From the NCBI RefSeq assembly GCF_030730875.1, contig NZ_JAVAMA010000005.1:124001-188000 (forward strand): a stretch of 64,000 nt of DNA, read 5' to 3'. Below the pieces are notes generated by a model. The model did no database searches. It was not told the origin of the DNA and saw nothing but the letters and a program-made list of their open reading frames with translations. The stretch's first letter is position 1. Each line of letters opens with the position of its first letter. The position numbers were made by a program, and so were the translations under genes. The DNA is from Sphingomonas sp. DG1-23 (lineage in GTDB: Bacteria; Pseudomonadota; Alphaproteobacteria; Sphingomonadales; Sphingomonadaceae). This document shows, one piece after another, positions 9,222 to 17,817 of the stretch.

Positions 9222-11480
9222 ATGTCTGAGGAATCGAACGTCCAATTTTCGGAGCGCGAGGCGCTGCTCTACCACTCCGAGGGACGGCCGGGTAAGATCG
9301 AGATCATCGCCTCGAAGCCGATGGCGACCCAGCGCGACCTCGCGCTTGCCTATTCGCCCGGCGTCGCGGTGCCCGTGCGCGCGATCGCCGAGGATCCGGC
9401 GCTGGCGTACGATTATACCGCCAAGGGCAATCTGGTCGCGGTGATCTCGAACGGCACGGCGATCCTCGGCCTGGGCAATCTCGGCGCGCTGGCGTCCAAG
9501 CCGGTGATGGAGGGCAAGGCGGTGCTGTTCAAGCGCTTCGCCGACGTGGATTCGATCGACCTCGAATTGAAGACCGAGGATGTCGACCGCTTCATCGACG
9601 CAGTCGAATTGATGGAGCCGAGCTTCGGCGGGATCAATCTCGAGGACATCAAGTCCCCCGAATGCTTCGTGATCGAGCAGACTCTCCGCGAGCGCATGAA
9701 CATCCCGGTTTTCCATGACGACCAGCACGGCACCGCGATCATCGCCGCCGCCGGACTGATCAATGCGCTCCATCTCACCGGCCGCGATTTCAAGACCACC
9801 AATGTGGTGATGCTCGGCGCCGGCGCCGCGGCGATCGCCTGTGCCGAACTGATCAAGGCGATGGGGCTGCCGCACGACAATCTGCTGATGCTCGACCTTA
9901 CCGGCGTGATCTATCAGGGCCGGCAGGAGAGCATGAATCAGTGGAAGTCGGCGCATGCCGTCGCGACCGAAAAGCGCAGCCTCGCCGACGCGCTCGACGG
10001 CGCCGACGTGTTCATCGGCCTCGCTTCGGCCAATTCCCTCTCGCCCGAACTGCTCAAGACGATGGCGCCCAATCCGATCGTCTTCGCGATGGCCAATCCC
10101 GATCCCGAGATCAGCCCGCCAGTCGCGAAGGCGGCGCGCCCCGACGCGATCATCGCCACCGGTCGCTCGGACTATCCGAACCAGGTCAACAACGTGCTCG
10201 GCTTCCCGTTCATCTTCCGCGGCGCGCTCGACGTCCGCGCGACGACGATCAACGACGCGATGAAGATCGCCGCCGCCCGCGCGCTCGCCGAGCTGGCGCG
10301 CCAGCAGGTGCCCGAGGAAGTTGCCGCCGCCTACGGCACGCAGCACAGCTTCGGCCCGGACTATATCATCCCCGCGCCGTTCGATCCGCGGCTGATGGAG
10401 ATCGTCCCCGCCGCAGTGGCGCAGGCGGCGATGGATTCGGGAGTGGCGACCAAGCCGATCGTCGACATGGCGGCCTATCGCCAGTCGCTGCGCGCGCGGC
10501 TCAACCCGACCACCTCGGTGCTCAGCCTCGCTTATGAAGGTGCGCGCGCCAATCCCAAGCGCGTGATCTTCGCCGAGGGCGAGGAAGAAGTCGTGCTCCG
10601 CGCGGCGATCGCGTTCAAGGAAGGCGGCTATGGCACGCCGGTGCTGGTCGGGCGTGAATCGGTGCACGAGCGGCTGCAGAAGCTCGGCGCCAATCCCGAG
10701 GATTTCGAGCTCCACAACAGCGTCAACTCGCCGCTCGTGCCGAAGATGGTCGAGTTCCTCTACGGCCGCCTCCAGCGCCGCGGCTATCTGCGCCGCGACA
10801 TCGAGCGGATCGTCAATCGCGATCGCAACATCTTCGGCGCGCTGCTGCTCCAATTGGGCGAGGCCGATGCGATGATCACCGGCGTCACCCGCACCTATGC
10901 CGAGACGATGCGGCAGGTGAAGCGCGTGATCGATTACGAGCAGGGCCGCACGGCGTTCGGCATCCATGTGCTGGTCGGCCAGTCGCATACGGTGTTCATC
11001 GCCGATACCACGGTCAACGAGCGGCCGACCGCCGAGGAGCTCGCCGCGATCGCCGAGGGCACCGCGCAGGTCGCGCGCCGCATGGGCCACGAAGCGCGCG
11101 TCGCTTTCCTGAGCTACTCGAACTTCGGCAACCCCGAGGGCCGCTGGCTCGACAATGTCCGCGGCGCGATCAAGCTACTCGACGAGCGTTCGGTCGAGTT
11201 CGAATATGAAGGCGAGATGTCGCCCGACGTCGCGCTCAACCCGCGCCAGATGGCGAAATATCCGTTCGCGCGCCTCTCGGGCCCGGCCAATGTGCTGATC
11301 ATGCCGGGGCTCCAGTCGGCCAACATCTCGGCCAAATTGCTCCGCGAGCTGGGCGGCGATTCGACGATCGGCCCGATGCTGATCGGGATGGAGAAGCCGG
11401 TCCAGATCGCGCCGATGACCGCGACCGCGAGCGAACTGGTCACCTTGGCGGTGCTCGCCGCGGGAGGCATCGCCCGCTGA
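9222..11480 (+). CDS. maeB: NADP-dependent malic enzyme with phosphotransacetylase-like tail
   Basis: A 752-residue protein of the long MaeB type. The N-terminal malic domain (about 1-160) includes LAYSPGVAVPV and the FHDDQHGTA motif. The NAD(P)-binding domain (about 165-420) includes VVMLGAGAAAIA. From about residue 430 onward lies a phosphate acetyl/butyryltransferase-like domain (FAEGEEEVVLRA, RTAFGIHVL), usually catalytically inactive and used for acetyl-CoA control. It converts malate to pyruvate, CO2 and reduced NADP. A GGGAG ribosome site stands seven bases before the ATG. The upstream region holds a LacI-like operator. The role fits growth on C4 acids or acetate together with aceA in this window. 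Confidence 0.93.
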   Translation: MSEESNVQFSEREALLYHSEGRPGKIEIIASKPMATQRDLALAYSPGVAVPVRAIAEDPALAYDYTAKGNLVAVISNGTAILGLGNLGALASKPVMEGKAVLFKRFADVDSIDLELKTEDVDRFIDAVELMEPSFGGINLEDIKSPECFVIEQTLRERMNIPVFHDDQHGTAIIAAAGLINALHLTGRDFKTTNVVMLGAGAAAIACAELIKAMGLPHDNLLMLDLTGVIYQGRQESMNQWKSAHAVATEKRSLADALDGADVFIGLASANSLSPELLKTMAPNPIVFAMANPDPEISPPVAKAARPDAIIATGRSDYPNQVNNVLGFPFIFRGALDVRATTINDAMKIAAARALAELARQQVPEEVAAAYGTQHSFGPDYIIPAPFDPRLMEIVPAAVAQAAMDSGVATKPIVDMAAYRQSLRARLNPTTSVLSLAYEGARANPKRVIFAEGEEEVVLRAAIAFKEGGYGTPVLVGRESVHERLQKLGANPEDFELHNSVNSPLVPKMVEFLYGRLQRRGYLRRDIERIVNRDRNIFGALLLQLGEADAMITGVTRTYAETMRQVKRVIDYEQGRTAFGIHVLVGQSHTVFIADTTVNERPTAEELAAIAEGTAQVARRMGHEARVAFLSYSNFGNPEGRWLDNVRGAIKLLDERSVEFEYEGEMSPDVALNPRQMAKYPFARLSGPANVLIMPGLQSANISAKLLRELGGDSTIGPMLIGMEKPVQIAPMTATASELVTLAVLAAGGIAR

Positions 11481-11496
11481 CGTCAGCGCCCTTGCT

Positions 11497-11526
11497 GCTA
11501 CATTTGTAGCATGCTACAAATGTAGC
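11497..11526. promoter_or_regulatory. BlaI-type double operator, perfect 30-bp palindrome
   Basis: Two 14-bp sites, GCTACATTTGTAGC (11497-11510) and its exact reverse complement (11513-11526), separated by AT, together make a perfect 30-bp palindrome. Each half is itself a near-perfect dyad of the TACAnnTGTA type recognised by BlaI/MecI repressors. It lies immediately before the BlaI-like gene and touches the first possible ATG, as expected for an autoregulatory operator that would accommodate two repressor dimers. Confidence 0.85.
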
Positions 11527-11547
11527 ATGATAAGCAGTGAGGGCGTG

Positions 11548-11922
11548 ATGATCGAGTCGCTGCCGCGCCGCGAGCGCGAGGTTTTTGAAGTCTTGTGCGG
11601 CCTCGGCGAAGGGACTGCGGCGGCGGTGCGCGGCGCGCTTGCCGATCCGCCCAGCGATTCGGCGGTGCGCACCTTGCTCGGCCGGCTGGTGGCCAAGGAT
11701 CTCGTCAGCCATCGCACCGTCAATCAGGCCTATGTCTATGCGCCGGTCGAGCAGACCGAAGCGGTTGCCGAGACCGCGCTGCAGCGGCTGGTGCAGACCT
11801 TTTTCCAGGGTTCCGCCGCCCAGGCCGCGACGGCCCTGCTGGGCATGGAGCCGCGCCTCGATTCCGACGAGATCGAGATGCTCCAGCGCGCGATCGACAA
11901 GGCGCGCAGGGAGGCCGAGTGA
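11548..11922 (+). CDS. BlaI/MecI/CopY family transcriptional repressor
   Basis: A 124-residue winged-helix protein. LPRREREVFEVL opens the DNA-binding domain, SAVRTLLGRLVAKDLVSHR is the recognition helix and wing, and the C-terminal helix region (LVQTFFQGSAAQAATALL, DEIEMLQRAIDKARRE) is the dimerisation/proteolysis segment of the family. I chose the ATG at 11548 because AGTGAGGG stands just before it; the in-frame ATG at 11527 directly abuts the operator and has no ribosome site. The repressor probably binds the palindrome and is cleaved on a signal from the M56 protein whose ATG overlaps its stop codon by one base. Confidence 0.88.
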   Translation: MIESLPRREREVFEVLCGLGEGTAAAVRGALADPPSDSAVRTLLGRLVAKDLVSHRTVNQAYVYAPVEQTEAVAETALQRLVQTFFQGSAAQAATALLGMEPRLDSDEIEMLQRAIDKARREAE

Positions 11923-13376
11923 TGCTGGCGATACTCGTCGATCTGGGCTGGAAATCGGCGTTGATCGCCGGCGCCGCCTTGCTGGCCAATCGCGCGATGC
12001 AGCGAAGGCCGGCGAGCGAGCGGGTTTTCCTGCTGCGTACCGCGATCGCGATGTTGCTCGCCCTGCCGGTGGCGGCGGCGCTGGTCCCGGCGCTGGATCT
12101 GGCGATATTGCCCGCGCTCACGCCGGTCCAGCCGGTGCCTGTGCGCGCGCTGGCGCCGGTGGTGCCGCCTGCGCCGCGCGCGGATCTCGACGCAGCAACG
12201 CTCGCCACGGCGCTGTATATCGCCGGCACCGCAGCGCTGCTGCTGCATCTCGGAGCGGGCATCTTCACGCTCGCCGGTTGGACGCGGCGCGGAACGCCGG
12301 TTGCCGACCCGCAATGGCGGGCAGCGCTGCTCCGTGCGACGGCGGGGCTGCCCCGACCGGTGCGGCTGCTAGAATCCCGCGATGTCGTGTCCCCGCTGAG
12401 CTGGGGCGCAGCGCCCGCCTGGATATTGGTCGATCGTGACAGTCTGGCGCGACGCGAGCAGGCCGATGCGGTGATCGCGCACGAGATGGCACATATCCGC
12501 CGCTTCGACTGGCCGATGCTGATCGCGGTCCGGATCACGGTCGCGCTCTTCTGGGGCAACCCGCTGGCGTGGCTGGTGGCCCGCGCGCTTGCCCATGAGA
12601 ACGAGATCGCCGCCGATGAGGTTGCGATGTTGCGCGTCGCGAGGCTCGATTATGCCCAGGCCCTTCTCGCCTTCGCCACGGCGCCGGCCGGACATCGGGC
12701 CGCGACCGGCATGGCGTTGTGGCCGGGCGCGCTAAAGGATCGGATCTCGCGCATCATCGAGGGAAGCGGGCCGCGGCGGCGCAGCCGGGTATTGCTGGCC
12801 GCGATCCTGGTCTGCGGAAGCGGCGCGACCCCAACCCTCGCGGCGCTGCAATTCGTGCGTGCCACCGACAGGGAGAGCACGGTTTCGTCTGCATGGGCGC
12901 CAGTCCCGCCGGCGACCACGCACCACACCGCGCCGCCCGCCGAGGTACGAATCACGGGTACCGCGCCCGCGGCATGGCGCGCGCCGCAACCCGCGGCAAA
13001 TTTCCAGCCGTCGTCCGAAGCTTCGCCGATGGTCGTCACCGGTCCGGTGGTCGTGGCTGCTCCCACTCCCGTTCCGGTTACACTGGCTCCAATCGTCGCG
13101 CCGGAAGATCAGGCGGAGGCGCGGCGCGAGATGGAAGAGGAGCGCCAAGACGCGGAGGAAACCGCGCGCGAGGTCAGGCTCGAACGCCGCGAGATCGCAA
13201 GGGAGCTGCGTGCCGCGGCCGCAGACATGAGGCGGCAGGCGGACGAACTCGACCGTATCGCCAACGAGCCGGGGCAGCCCCCTTCCCTCCGCGAGGGGCA
13301 TGCCAGCGGCAGCAAGAGCCTGCGCGACAACGCCGCGAAGATGGAGGCGCAGGCAGCGGGGCTCGAGAAGGGCTAG
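11922..13376 (+). CDS. M56/BlaR1-type membrane metalloprotease with coiled-coil tail
   Basis: A 484-residue membrane protein. Hydrophobic segments near residues 8-23, 38-68 and 95-120 precede a gluzincin domain with HEMAH at 187-191 and a downstream Glu in AHENEIAADE, the third zinc ligand. In BlaR1 the metalloprotease cleaves the BlaI repressor. Here the C terminus is not a penicillin-binding domain: after one more hydrophobic segment near 295 comes a Pro/Ala/Thr-rich linker and, from about 400, a charged coiled coil (REMEEERQDAEETAREVRLE). The sensed ligand is therefore probably not a beta-lactam bound in the classical way. It forms a pair with the BlaI-like gene. Confidence 0.82.
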   Translation: MLAILVDLGWKSALIAGAALLANRAMQRRPASERVFLLRTAIAMLLALPVAAALVPALDLAILPALTPVQPVPVRALAPVVPPAPRADLDAATLATALYIAGTAALLLHLGAGIFTLAGWTRRGTPVADPQWRAALLRATAGLPRPVRLLESRDVVSPLSWGAAPAWILVDRDSLARREQADAVIAHEMAHIRRFDWPMLIAVRITVALFWGNPLAWLVARALAHENEIAADEVAMLRVARLDYAQALLAFATAPAGHRAATGMALWPGALKDRISRIIEGSGPRRRSRVLLAAILVCGSGATPTLAALQFVRATDRESTVSSAWAPVPPATTHHTAPPAEVRITGTAPAAWRAPQPAANFQPSSEASPMVVTGPVVVAAPTPVPVTLAPIVAPEDQAEARREMEEERQDAEETAREVRLERREIARELRAAAADMRRQADELDRIANEPGQPPSLREGHASGSKSLRDNAAKMEAQAAGLEKG

Positions 13377-13463
13377 GCCCCGCCGCCGCCTGTCAAAGCA
13401 ACGAAAACGGAAGCGCGATTTCGCGCCACGAGGGCGGCTTGCCCTACGCACAAGGGAGCTAGG

Positions 13464-13790
13464 ATGATGCTGTTGACCAAATTGATATCTCTGGCGCTGC
13501 TCGGCGCCAGCGTCGTGCAGGCGACCGAGCCGAGCTTCGGCATAGCCTATAGCGACCTCTCGCTCGACAGCCGCTTCGGACGCGCCGAGCTTCGCCAACG
13601 GGTGACCGCTGCAATAGGCGGCTATTGTCGGCGGCACGGCGACCGCGTCACGCCGCAGGCGCTGCGGAACGACAGATATTACTGCCCCGACATGATGCGC
13701 TCGGCGCTGATGGCCGAAATGCCGCGCGAAGTCCGGCATGCCTATATGCAGGCGCGGCGCGAGGCGGGGGTACGTGGCCGCCGGCTCTAG
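13464..13790 (+). CDS. UrcA family secreted protein
   Basis: A 108-residue protein with a signal peptide (MMLLTKLISLALLGASVVQA). The mature part has the UrcA pattern: IAYSDLSLDSRFGRAELRQR, then two cysteines (GGYCRRHGD and YYCPDMM) likely forming a disulfide. Family members are small periplasmic proteins of alphaproteobacteria with no established function. A purine-rich GGGAGCTAGG precedes the tandem ATG codons. Its stop TAG shares the tetranucleotide CTAG with the stop of the convergent SDR gene. It may be co-transcribed with the BlaI/M56 pair 87 bases upstream. Confidence 0.75.
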   Translation: MMLLTKLISLALLGASVVQATEPSFGIAYSDLSLDSRFGRAELRQRVTAAIGGYCRRHGDRVTPQALRNDRYYCPDMMRSALMAEMPREVRHAYMQARREAGVRGRRL

Positions 13791-14572
13791 CCGTCGATGC
13801 TGCCCAGCGATGCGTTGACCAGCCCGCCATCGACGGTGATCGTCTCGCCGATCACATAGTCGCCGGCGCGGCTGGCGAGGTAGATCGCGGTGCCGGCCAT
13901 GTCCTCGTCGCTGCCGATGCGCTTCGCCGGGATCGCCCTGGCGACGGCGTCGCCATGATCGCGCGCGGCCTTGTTCATGTCGCTGGCAAAGGCACCGGGG
14001 GCGATCGAGGTGACGTTGATGTGATCGCGCACCAGCCGTGCCGCCATCCGCTTGGTCAGGTAGATCAGCGCCGATTTGGAAGCGTGATAGCTGTACGTTT
14101 CCCAAAGATTGAGCCGCTGGCCGTCGATCGAGGTGATGTTGATCACCTTGGCGGGGCGTTCGGCCGAGCCGCCGGCCTTGAGCAACCCGTGCAGCGCCTG
14201 GGTCAGGAAGAAGGGCGATTTGACGTTGAGGTCCATCACCTTGTCCCACCCCTTTTCGGGGAAGGTCTCGAACGGCTCTCCCCACGCCGCGCCGGCATTG
14301 TTGACGAGTATGTCGAGACGGGATTCGCGCGCGGCGAGGTCCTCGGCGAGCGCGCGACAGCCTTCGACGGTCGCGATGTCGTGGGGCAGCGCGATGCAAT
14401 TGTCGCCGAGTGCCGCCGCGGTCTCCTCGCACGCCTCGGCCTTGCGCGACGAGACATAGACCTTTGCCCCCTGGGCGACGAAACCCGCGGCGATCATCCG
14501 CCCAATCCCGCGCGAGCCGCCGGTGACGAGTGCGATCCGGCCGTCGAGGCGGAAAAGGGTGTTGGTATCCAT
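13787..14572 (-). CDS. SDR family oxidoreductase
   Basis: A 261-residue classical short-chain dehydrogenase. The nucleotide-binding motif is TGGSRGIG near residue 17, NNAG lies near 91, and the catalytic Ser/Tyr/Lys set is ITSIDG with YSYHASK near 160. The C-terminal VDGGLVNASLG closes the fold. It probably acts on a hydroxyacyl or steroid-like substrate in fatty-acid or xenobiotic metabolism, since an acyl-CoA dehydrogenase lies upstream on the same strand. AGGAGAGAGAAG precedes the ATG. The gene end overlaps the convergent UrcA gene by four bases. Confidence 0.88.
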   Translation of the reverse strand: MDTNTLFRLDGRIALVTGGSRGIGRMIAAGFVAQGAKVYVSSRKAEACEETAAALGDNCIALPHDIATVEGCRALAEDLAARESRLDILVNNAGAAWGEPFETFPEKGWDKVMDLNVKSPFFLTQALHGLLKAGGSAERPAKVINITSIDGQRLNLWETYSYHASKSALIYLTKRMAARLVRDHINVTSIAPGAFASDMNKAARDHGDAVARAIPAKRIGSDEDMAGTAIYLASRAGDYVIGETITVDGGLVNASLGSIDG

Positions 14573-14587
14573 CTTCTCTCTCCTGTT

Positions 14588-14699
14588 TCTCCCTCTCCCG
14601 CTTGCCGGAGAGGGGGCGGGGTGAGGGTTCAGAGGGATGCCCTTCGAGATGGCATTGCGCTGAACCCTCCCCCTAACCCCTCCCGCGAGCGGGAAGGGA
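14588..14699. repeat. Rep-A composite palindromic element
   Basis: Occupies nearly all of the gap between the acyl-CoA dehydrogenase stop and the SDR start. Nested inverted repeats are visible: a CCCTCTCCCGC/GGAGAGGG hairpin, then GAGGGTTCAG facing CTGAACCCTC across a central loop, and a terminal CCTCCCGCGAGCGGGAAGG hairpin. It lies upstream of the SDR gene, between two co-directional genes. Confidence 0.65.
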
Positions 14700-14701
14700 A
14701 T

Positions 14702-15847
14702 TTACCCGCCCCGCCTCAATGTCTCGCGGGCGATGATCAATTGCTGGATCTGGCTGGTGCCTTCGTAGATCCGGAACAGCCGCACGTCGCGGTAGAGCCG
14801 CTCGATGCCGTAATCGGCGATATAGCCCGCCCCGCCGAAGATCTGCACCGCGCGATCGGCGACGCGGCCGACCATCTCGCTGGCGAAATATTTGGTCGCG
14901 GCGGCTTCCATCGTGGTGTTGTCGCCGGCGTCCTTCTTCGCCGCAGTCTCGAGCATGAGCGCGCGCGCCGCCATCGCTTCGGTCTTCGAATCGGCGATCA
15001 TCGCCTGGATCAGCTGGTGCTCGGCAATCGGCTTGCCGAATTGCTTGCGTGTCGACGCATAGGCCACGCAATCCGCGATCAGCCGCTCGGCGACGCCGAC
15101 GCACACCGCCGAGATGTGCAGCCGGCCGCGATCGAGCACCTGCATCGCAAGTCTGAAGCCCTGGCCCTCCGCGCCGAGCCGGTTGGCGGCGGGAACCGGG
15201 GTGTCGTCGAACACCACGTCGGCGACGCGCGCGCCCTTCTGCCCCATCTTCTTCTCGGGCTCGCCGATCGACACGCCGGGCAAGTCGCGCGGCACGAGGA
15301 AAGCGGAGACTCCGCGGCCGCCGGGTTCGTCGCCGGTGCGGGCCATCACGGTGAACAGCTGCGCCTTGTCGGCATTGGTGATGAACCGCTTGGTGCCCGA
15401 AAGGCGATAGACGTCGCCGTCGCGGACGGCGCGGGTCTTCACCGAGCCGCTATCGGAGCCGATATCGGGCTCGGTGAGCGCGAAGCTGGTGACGATCTCG
15501 CCGCTGGCGATGCGCGGCAGCCATTCGGCCTTTTGCTGCGGGGTGCCGGCCATCACCAGCCCTTGGCTGCCGATCCCGACATTGGTGCCGAAGGAGGAGC
15601 GAAACGCCGGCGTGGTGCGACCGAGCTCGATCGCGACCTTGCATTCCTCGACCATATTCAGACCGAGTCCGCCATATTCCTCGGCGATCGACAGCCCGAA
15701 CAGGCCGAGCCCCTTCATCTCCTCGATCACCGCGTCCGGGATGGCGTCGGCGGCTTCGACATCGCCTTCGAGCGGACGCAGCCTTTCGCCGACGAAGCGG
15801 CGGATCGTATCGATCAGCGTATCGAAGATCTCGGGGTCGAGCGCCAT
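14702..15847 (-). CDS. acyl-CoA dehydrogenase
   Basis: A 381-residue flavoprotein of normal family length. FAD/substrate motifs are visible as SFALTEPDIGSDSG and KRFITNADKA; the C-terminal helices carry QIFGGAGYIADYGIERLYRD and the catalytic base lies in RIYEGTSQIQ (about E362). It performs the first dehydrogenation of acyl-CoA beta-oxidation or of a branched-chain acyl-CoA. The start at 15847 gives MALDPEIFDTL, the expected N terminus; earlier in-frame starts only add unconserved residues. It is divergent from the MFS transporter, so the 149-bp gap probably holds both promoters. Confidence 0.92.
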   Translation of the reverse strand: MALDPEIFDTLIDTIRRFVGERLRPLEGDVEAADAIPDAVIEEMKGLGLFGLSIAEEYGGLGLNMVEECKVAIELGRTTPAFRSSFGTNVGIGSQGLVMAGTPQQKAEWLPRIASGEIVTSFALTEPDIGSDSGSVKTRAVRDGDVYRLSGTKRFITNADKAQLFTVMARTGDEPGGRGVSAFLVPRDLPGVSIGEPEKKMGQKGARVADVVFDDTPVPAANRLGAEGQGFRLAMQVLDRGRLHISAVCVGVAERLIADCVAYASTRKQFGKPIAEHQLIQAMIADSKTEAMAARALMLETAAKKDAGDNTTMEAAATKYFASEMVGRVADRAVQIFGGAGYIADYGIERLYRDVRLFRIYEGTSQIQQLIIARETLRRGG

Positions 15848-15996
15848 CGGAGCAACCGTTCCTGTTGTTCGAACCGGCATTCTATAGCTGCGGCTGCGTA
15901 TCGGGCAAGCCATACCCGATATTCCAATCGTCGTGATTGACGCGGCTACCACACCTCCTATGGTGCGCCTGAAGAGCATAGTTGAGAGGATCGGCG

Positions 15997-17430
15997 ATGG
16001 CGGCGAACCAGGCCAATGCGAGCGCGCCCGCCGTTCCGCCGGTGCGTCGCGTGCGCCAGGCGACGATGCTCGCTTACGGCTTCGGCGCGGTCGCCTATGG
16101 GGTGAAGGACCTCTGCTTCTCGACCTTCCTTCTGCTGTTCTACAATCAGGTGCTCGGACTGCCCTCGGCGCAGGTCGGCTTCGCGATCATGTGCGCCTTG
16201 CTGCTCGACGCGTTCATCGATCCGGCGATCGGTTTCCTCTCGGATCGCGCTGGCGGGCGCTGGGGACGGCGGCATCCCTGGATGTATGCTTCGGCGGCGC
16301 CGATCGCGCTCGGCTGGCTGCTGCTATGGAACCCGCCGGCATGGTCGCAACCGGCGATGCTGGTCTGGGTGTTCGCGACCGCAGTGCTCGTGCGGACTGC
16401 GGTCTCGGCCTATGAGGTGCCGTCGCAGGCGCTGAGCCCGGAGCTTTCGGCCGATTATGACGAGCGGACGCGGATCATGGCGTATCGCTATCTGTTCGGC
16501 TGGGCGGGCGGCATGGCGATGCTGATGGCATCGTACGGCTATTTTCTCGCCGACGGGCTGCTCGACCGGCGCGGCTATGTCGGCTTTGCCGCCGCGGGGG
16601 CCGCGGCGATGTTCGTCGCGATCCTCGTCTCGGCGCTGGGCACCCACCGCGAGATCGCCCGGCTGCCCCGTGCCGAGATCGAGCGCCAGTCGCTTGGCCA
16701 GAATTTCCGCGAGCTGCGCGAGAGCGTGCGCAACCGCGCCTTCCTGATCCTGATGGCGGCGGGGATCTGCTATTATTCGGCGCAGGGAATCAGCTATGCG
16801 CTGTCCAACTATCTCTACGCCCATGTCTGGGGCTTTCGCGGCGCCGATTTCCAATGGCTCGGGCTGGTCCTGCTGCTCGGGGTGATCGGGGCGTTCCTGA
16901 TCTCCCCGCGGGTGGCGAAGCGGACCGGCAAGCCGGTCGCCGCGATGGGATTCATGATCAGCGCGGCGATCCTGCTGACCCTGCCCTATTGGCTGCGGCT
17001 GGCGGGGCTGTTCCCGGCGCCGGGAAACCCGCTGCTGGTGCCCCTGCTGCTGTCGATCTTCACCGTCAACGCCACCTGCGTGGTCTCCTCGACGATCCTC
17101 GGCGCGTCGATGATGGCCGATGTCGTCGAGCATTCCGAGGTCGAGACCGGACGACGGTCCGAAGGGGTATTCTTCGCCGGCGCCTTCTTCGTCCAGAAAT
17201 GCACCAGCGGACTCGGCATCTTCGTCGCGGGCTCGATCCTCGCTCTGGCCGGCTTCCCCGAGGCGGCGAAGCCGGGGACGGTGCCGGCCGAGACGGTCGA
17301 CCGGCTGACCATCCTGTTCGCTGCACTCTATCTCTCGCTCGGCTTCGCCGCGGCGTTCTTCTACCGGCGCTTCCCGTTCGGCAAGGCCGAGCATCTCGCG
17401 CGGGTCGAGCGGCTGGCTGGTAGCGCTTGA
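15997..17430 (+). CDS. MFS transporter, GPH (MFS_2) sugar-cation symporter type
   Basis: A 477-residue protein with about 12 hydrophobic segments. The loop GFLSDRAGGRWGRRHPWM is the characteristic signature of the glycoside-pentoside-hexuronide:cation symporter family. A second conserved loop, MMADVVEHSEVETGRRSEG, lies in the C-terminal half. It imports a glycoside or related solute with a cation; the substrate is not predictable. GAGAGGA sits seven bases before the ATG at 15997 and supports it over a TTG 15 bases upstream. It is divergent from the acyl-CoA dehydrogenase. Confidence 0.85.
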   Translation: MAANQANASAPAVPPVRRVRQATMLAYGFGAVAYGVKDLCFSTFLLLFYNQVLGLPSAQVGFAIMCALLLDAFIDPAIGFLSDRAGGRWGRRHPWMYASAAPIALGWLLLWNPPAWSQPAMLVWVFATAVLVRTAVSAYEVPSQALSPELSADYDERTRIMAYRYLFGWAGGMAMLMASYGYFLADGLLDRRGYVGFAAAGAAAMFVAILVSALGTHREIARLPRAEIERQSLGQNFRELRESVRNRAFLILMAAGICYYSAQGISYALSNYLYAHVWGFRGADFQWLGLVLLLGVIGAFLISPRVAKRTGKPVAAMGFMISAAILLTLPYWLRLAGLFPAPGNPLLVPLLLSIFTVNATCVVSSTILGASMMADVVEHSEVETGRRSEGVFFAGAFFVQKCTSGLGIFVAGSILALAGFPEAAKPGTVPAETVDRLTILFAALYLSLGFAAAFFYRRFPFGKAEHLARVERLAGSA

Positions 17431-17466
17431 GCGACAGAGCGGGACCATACCGATACTGCTCATCAT

Positions 17467-17534
17467 CCGTTCGCTCCGAGCGAAGTCGAGAAGCGTGAGA
17501 GCAAGCGTTTCTCAACTTCGCTCGAAACGAACGG
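17467..17534. repeat. Rep-D inverted repeat
   Basis: A 68-bp element with 26-bp arms (CCGTTCGCTCCGAGCGAAGT at the left) differing at three positions, around a 16-base centre. It sits just after the MFS gene, between convergent transcripts. The arms resemble a common sphingomonad intergenic palindrome; only one copy is in this window. Confidence 0.65.
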
Positions 17535-17583
17535 AAAGGAATATCCCGCATTCCAGCGCTGTGCGCTGAACGCGGAAATGCCC

Positions 17584-17603
17584 GCCGGGGTGTGACCCCC
17601 GGC
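17584..17603 (-). terminator. terminator-like hairpin after the aceA operon
   Basis: GCCGGGG and CCCCGGC form a perfect 7-bp GC stem around a short loop, 45 bases past the stop of the small gene following aceA. The T-run on the minus strand is short (ATTTCC), so intrinsic termination may be weak. Confidence 0.45.
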
Positions 17604-17647
17604 GAGCATCCTTTCCTCCCCAGGAAAGTCTGGCCTCAGGCCCAGAG

Positions 17648-17803
17648 TCAGGCGACCCGGCCGAGGCGATGATAGAGATTGGCGTATTTGGTCGATTCAG
17701 GGGCGTCCTTGACCTTCTCGAGATGGGTGCCGACCGCTTCGCGGATCAGGCGGAAATCCTCGGTCGAGAAGACGGCGCGGCTGCGCTGGGGTTCTCCGGT
17801 CAT
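17648..17803 (-). CDS. small conserved-looking protein downstream of aceA
   Basis: A 51-residue protein (MTGEPQRSRAVFSTEDFRLI and onward, ending YHRLGRVA) whose gene begins 15 bases after the isocitrate lyase stop. A textbook AAAGGAGG ribosome site precedes two adjacent ATG codons; the second, at 17803, has the better seven-base spacing. It is mixed charged, without signal peptide or membrane segment, and predicted largely helical (FRLIREAVGTHLEKVKDA). I do not recognise a family. Strong translation signals and tight coupling suggest it is real and expressed with aceA, perhaps as a partner or modulator. Confidence 0.65.
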   Translation of the reverse strand: MTGEPQRSRAVFSTEDFRLIREAVGTHLEKVKDAPESTKYANLYHRLGRVA

Positions 17804-17817
17804 CATCGTGCCTCCTT

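Noticed and set aside
9126..11090. A 654-codon minus-strand frame opposite maeB
   Set aside because: No family pattern and antisense composition; maeB is unambiguous on the plus strand.
17418..17427. TGGTAGCGCT half-site of a LacI-like operator at the end of the MFS gene
   Set aside because: It lies inside coding sequence at the stop codon and lacks the second half-site; probably chance.
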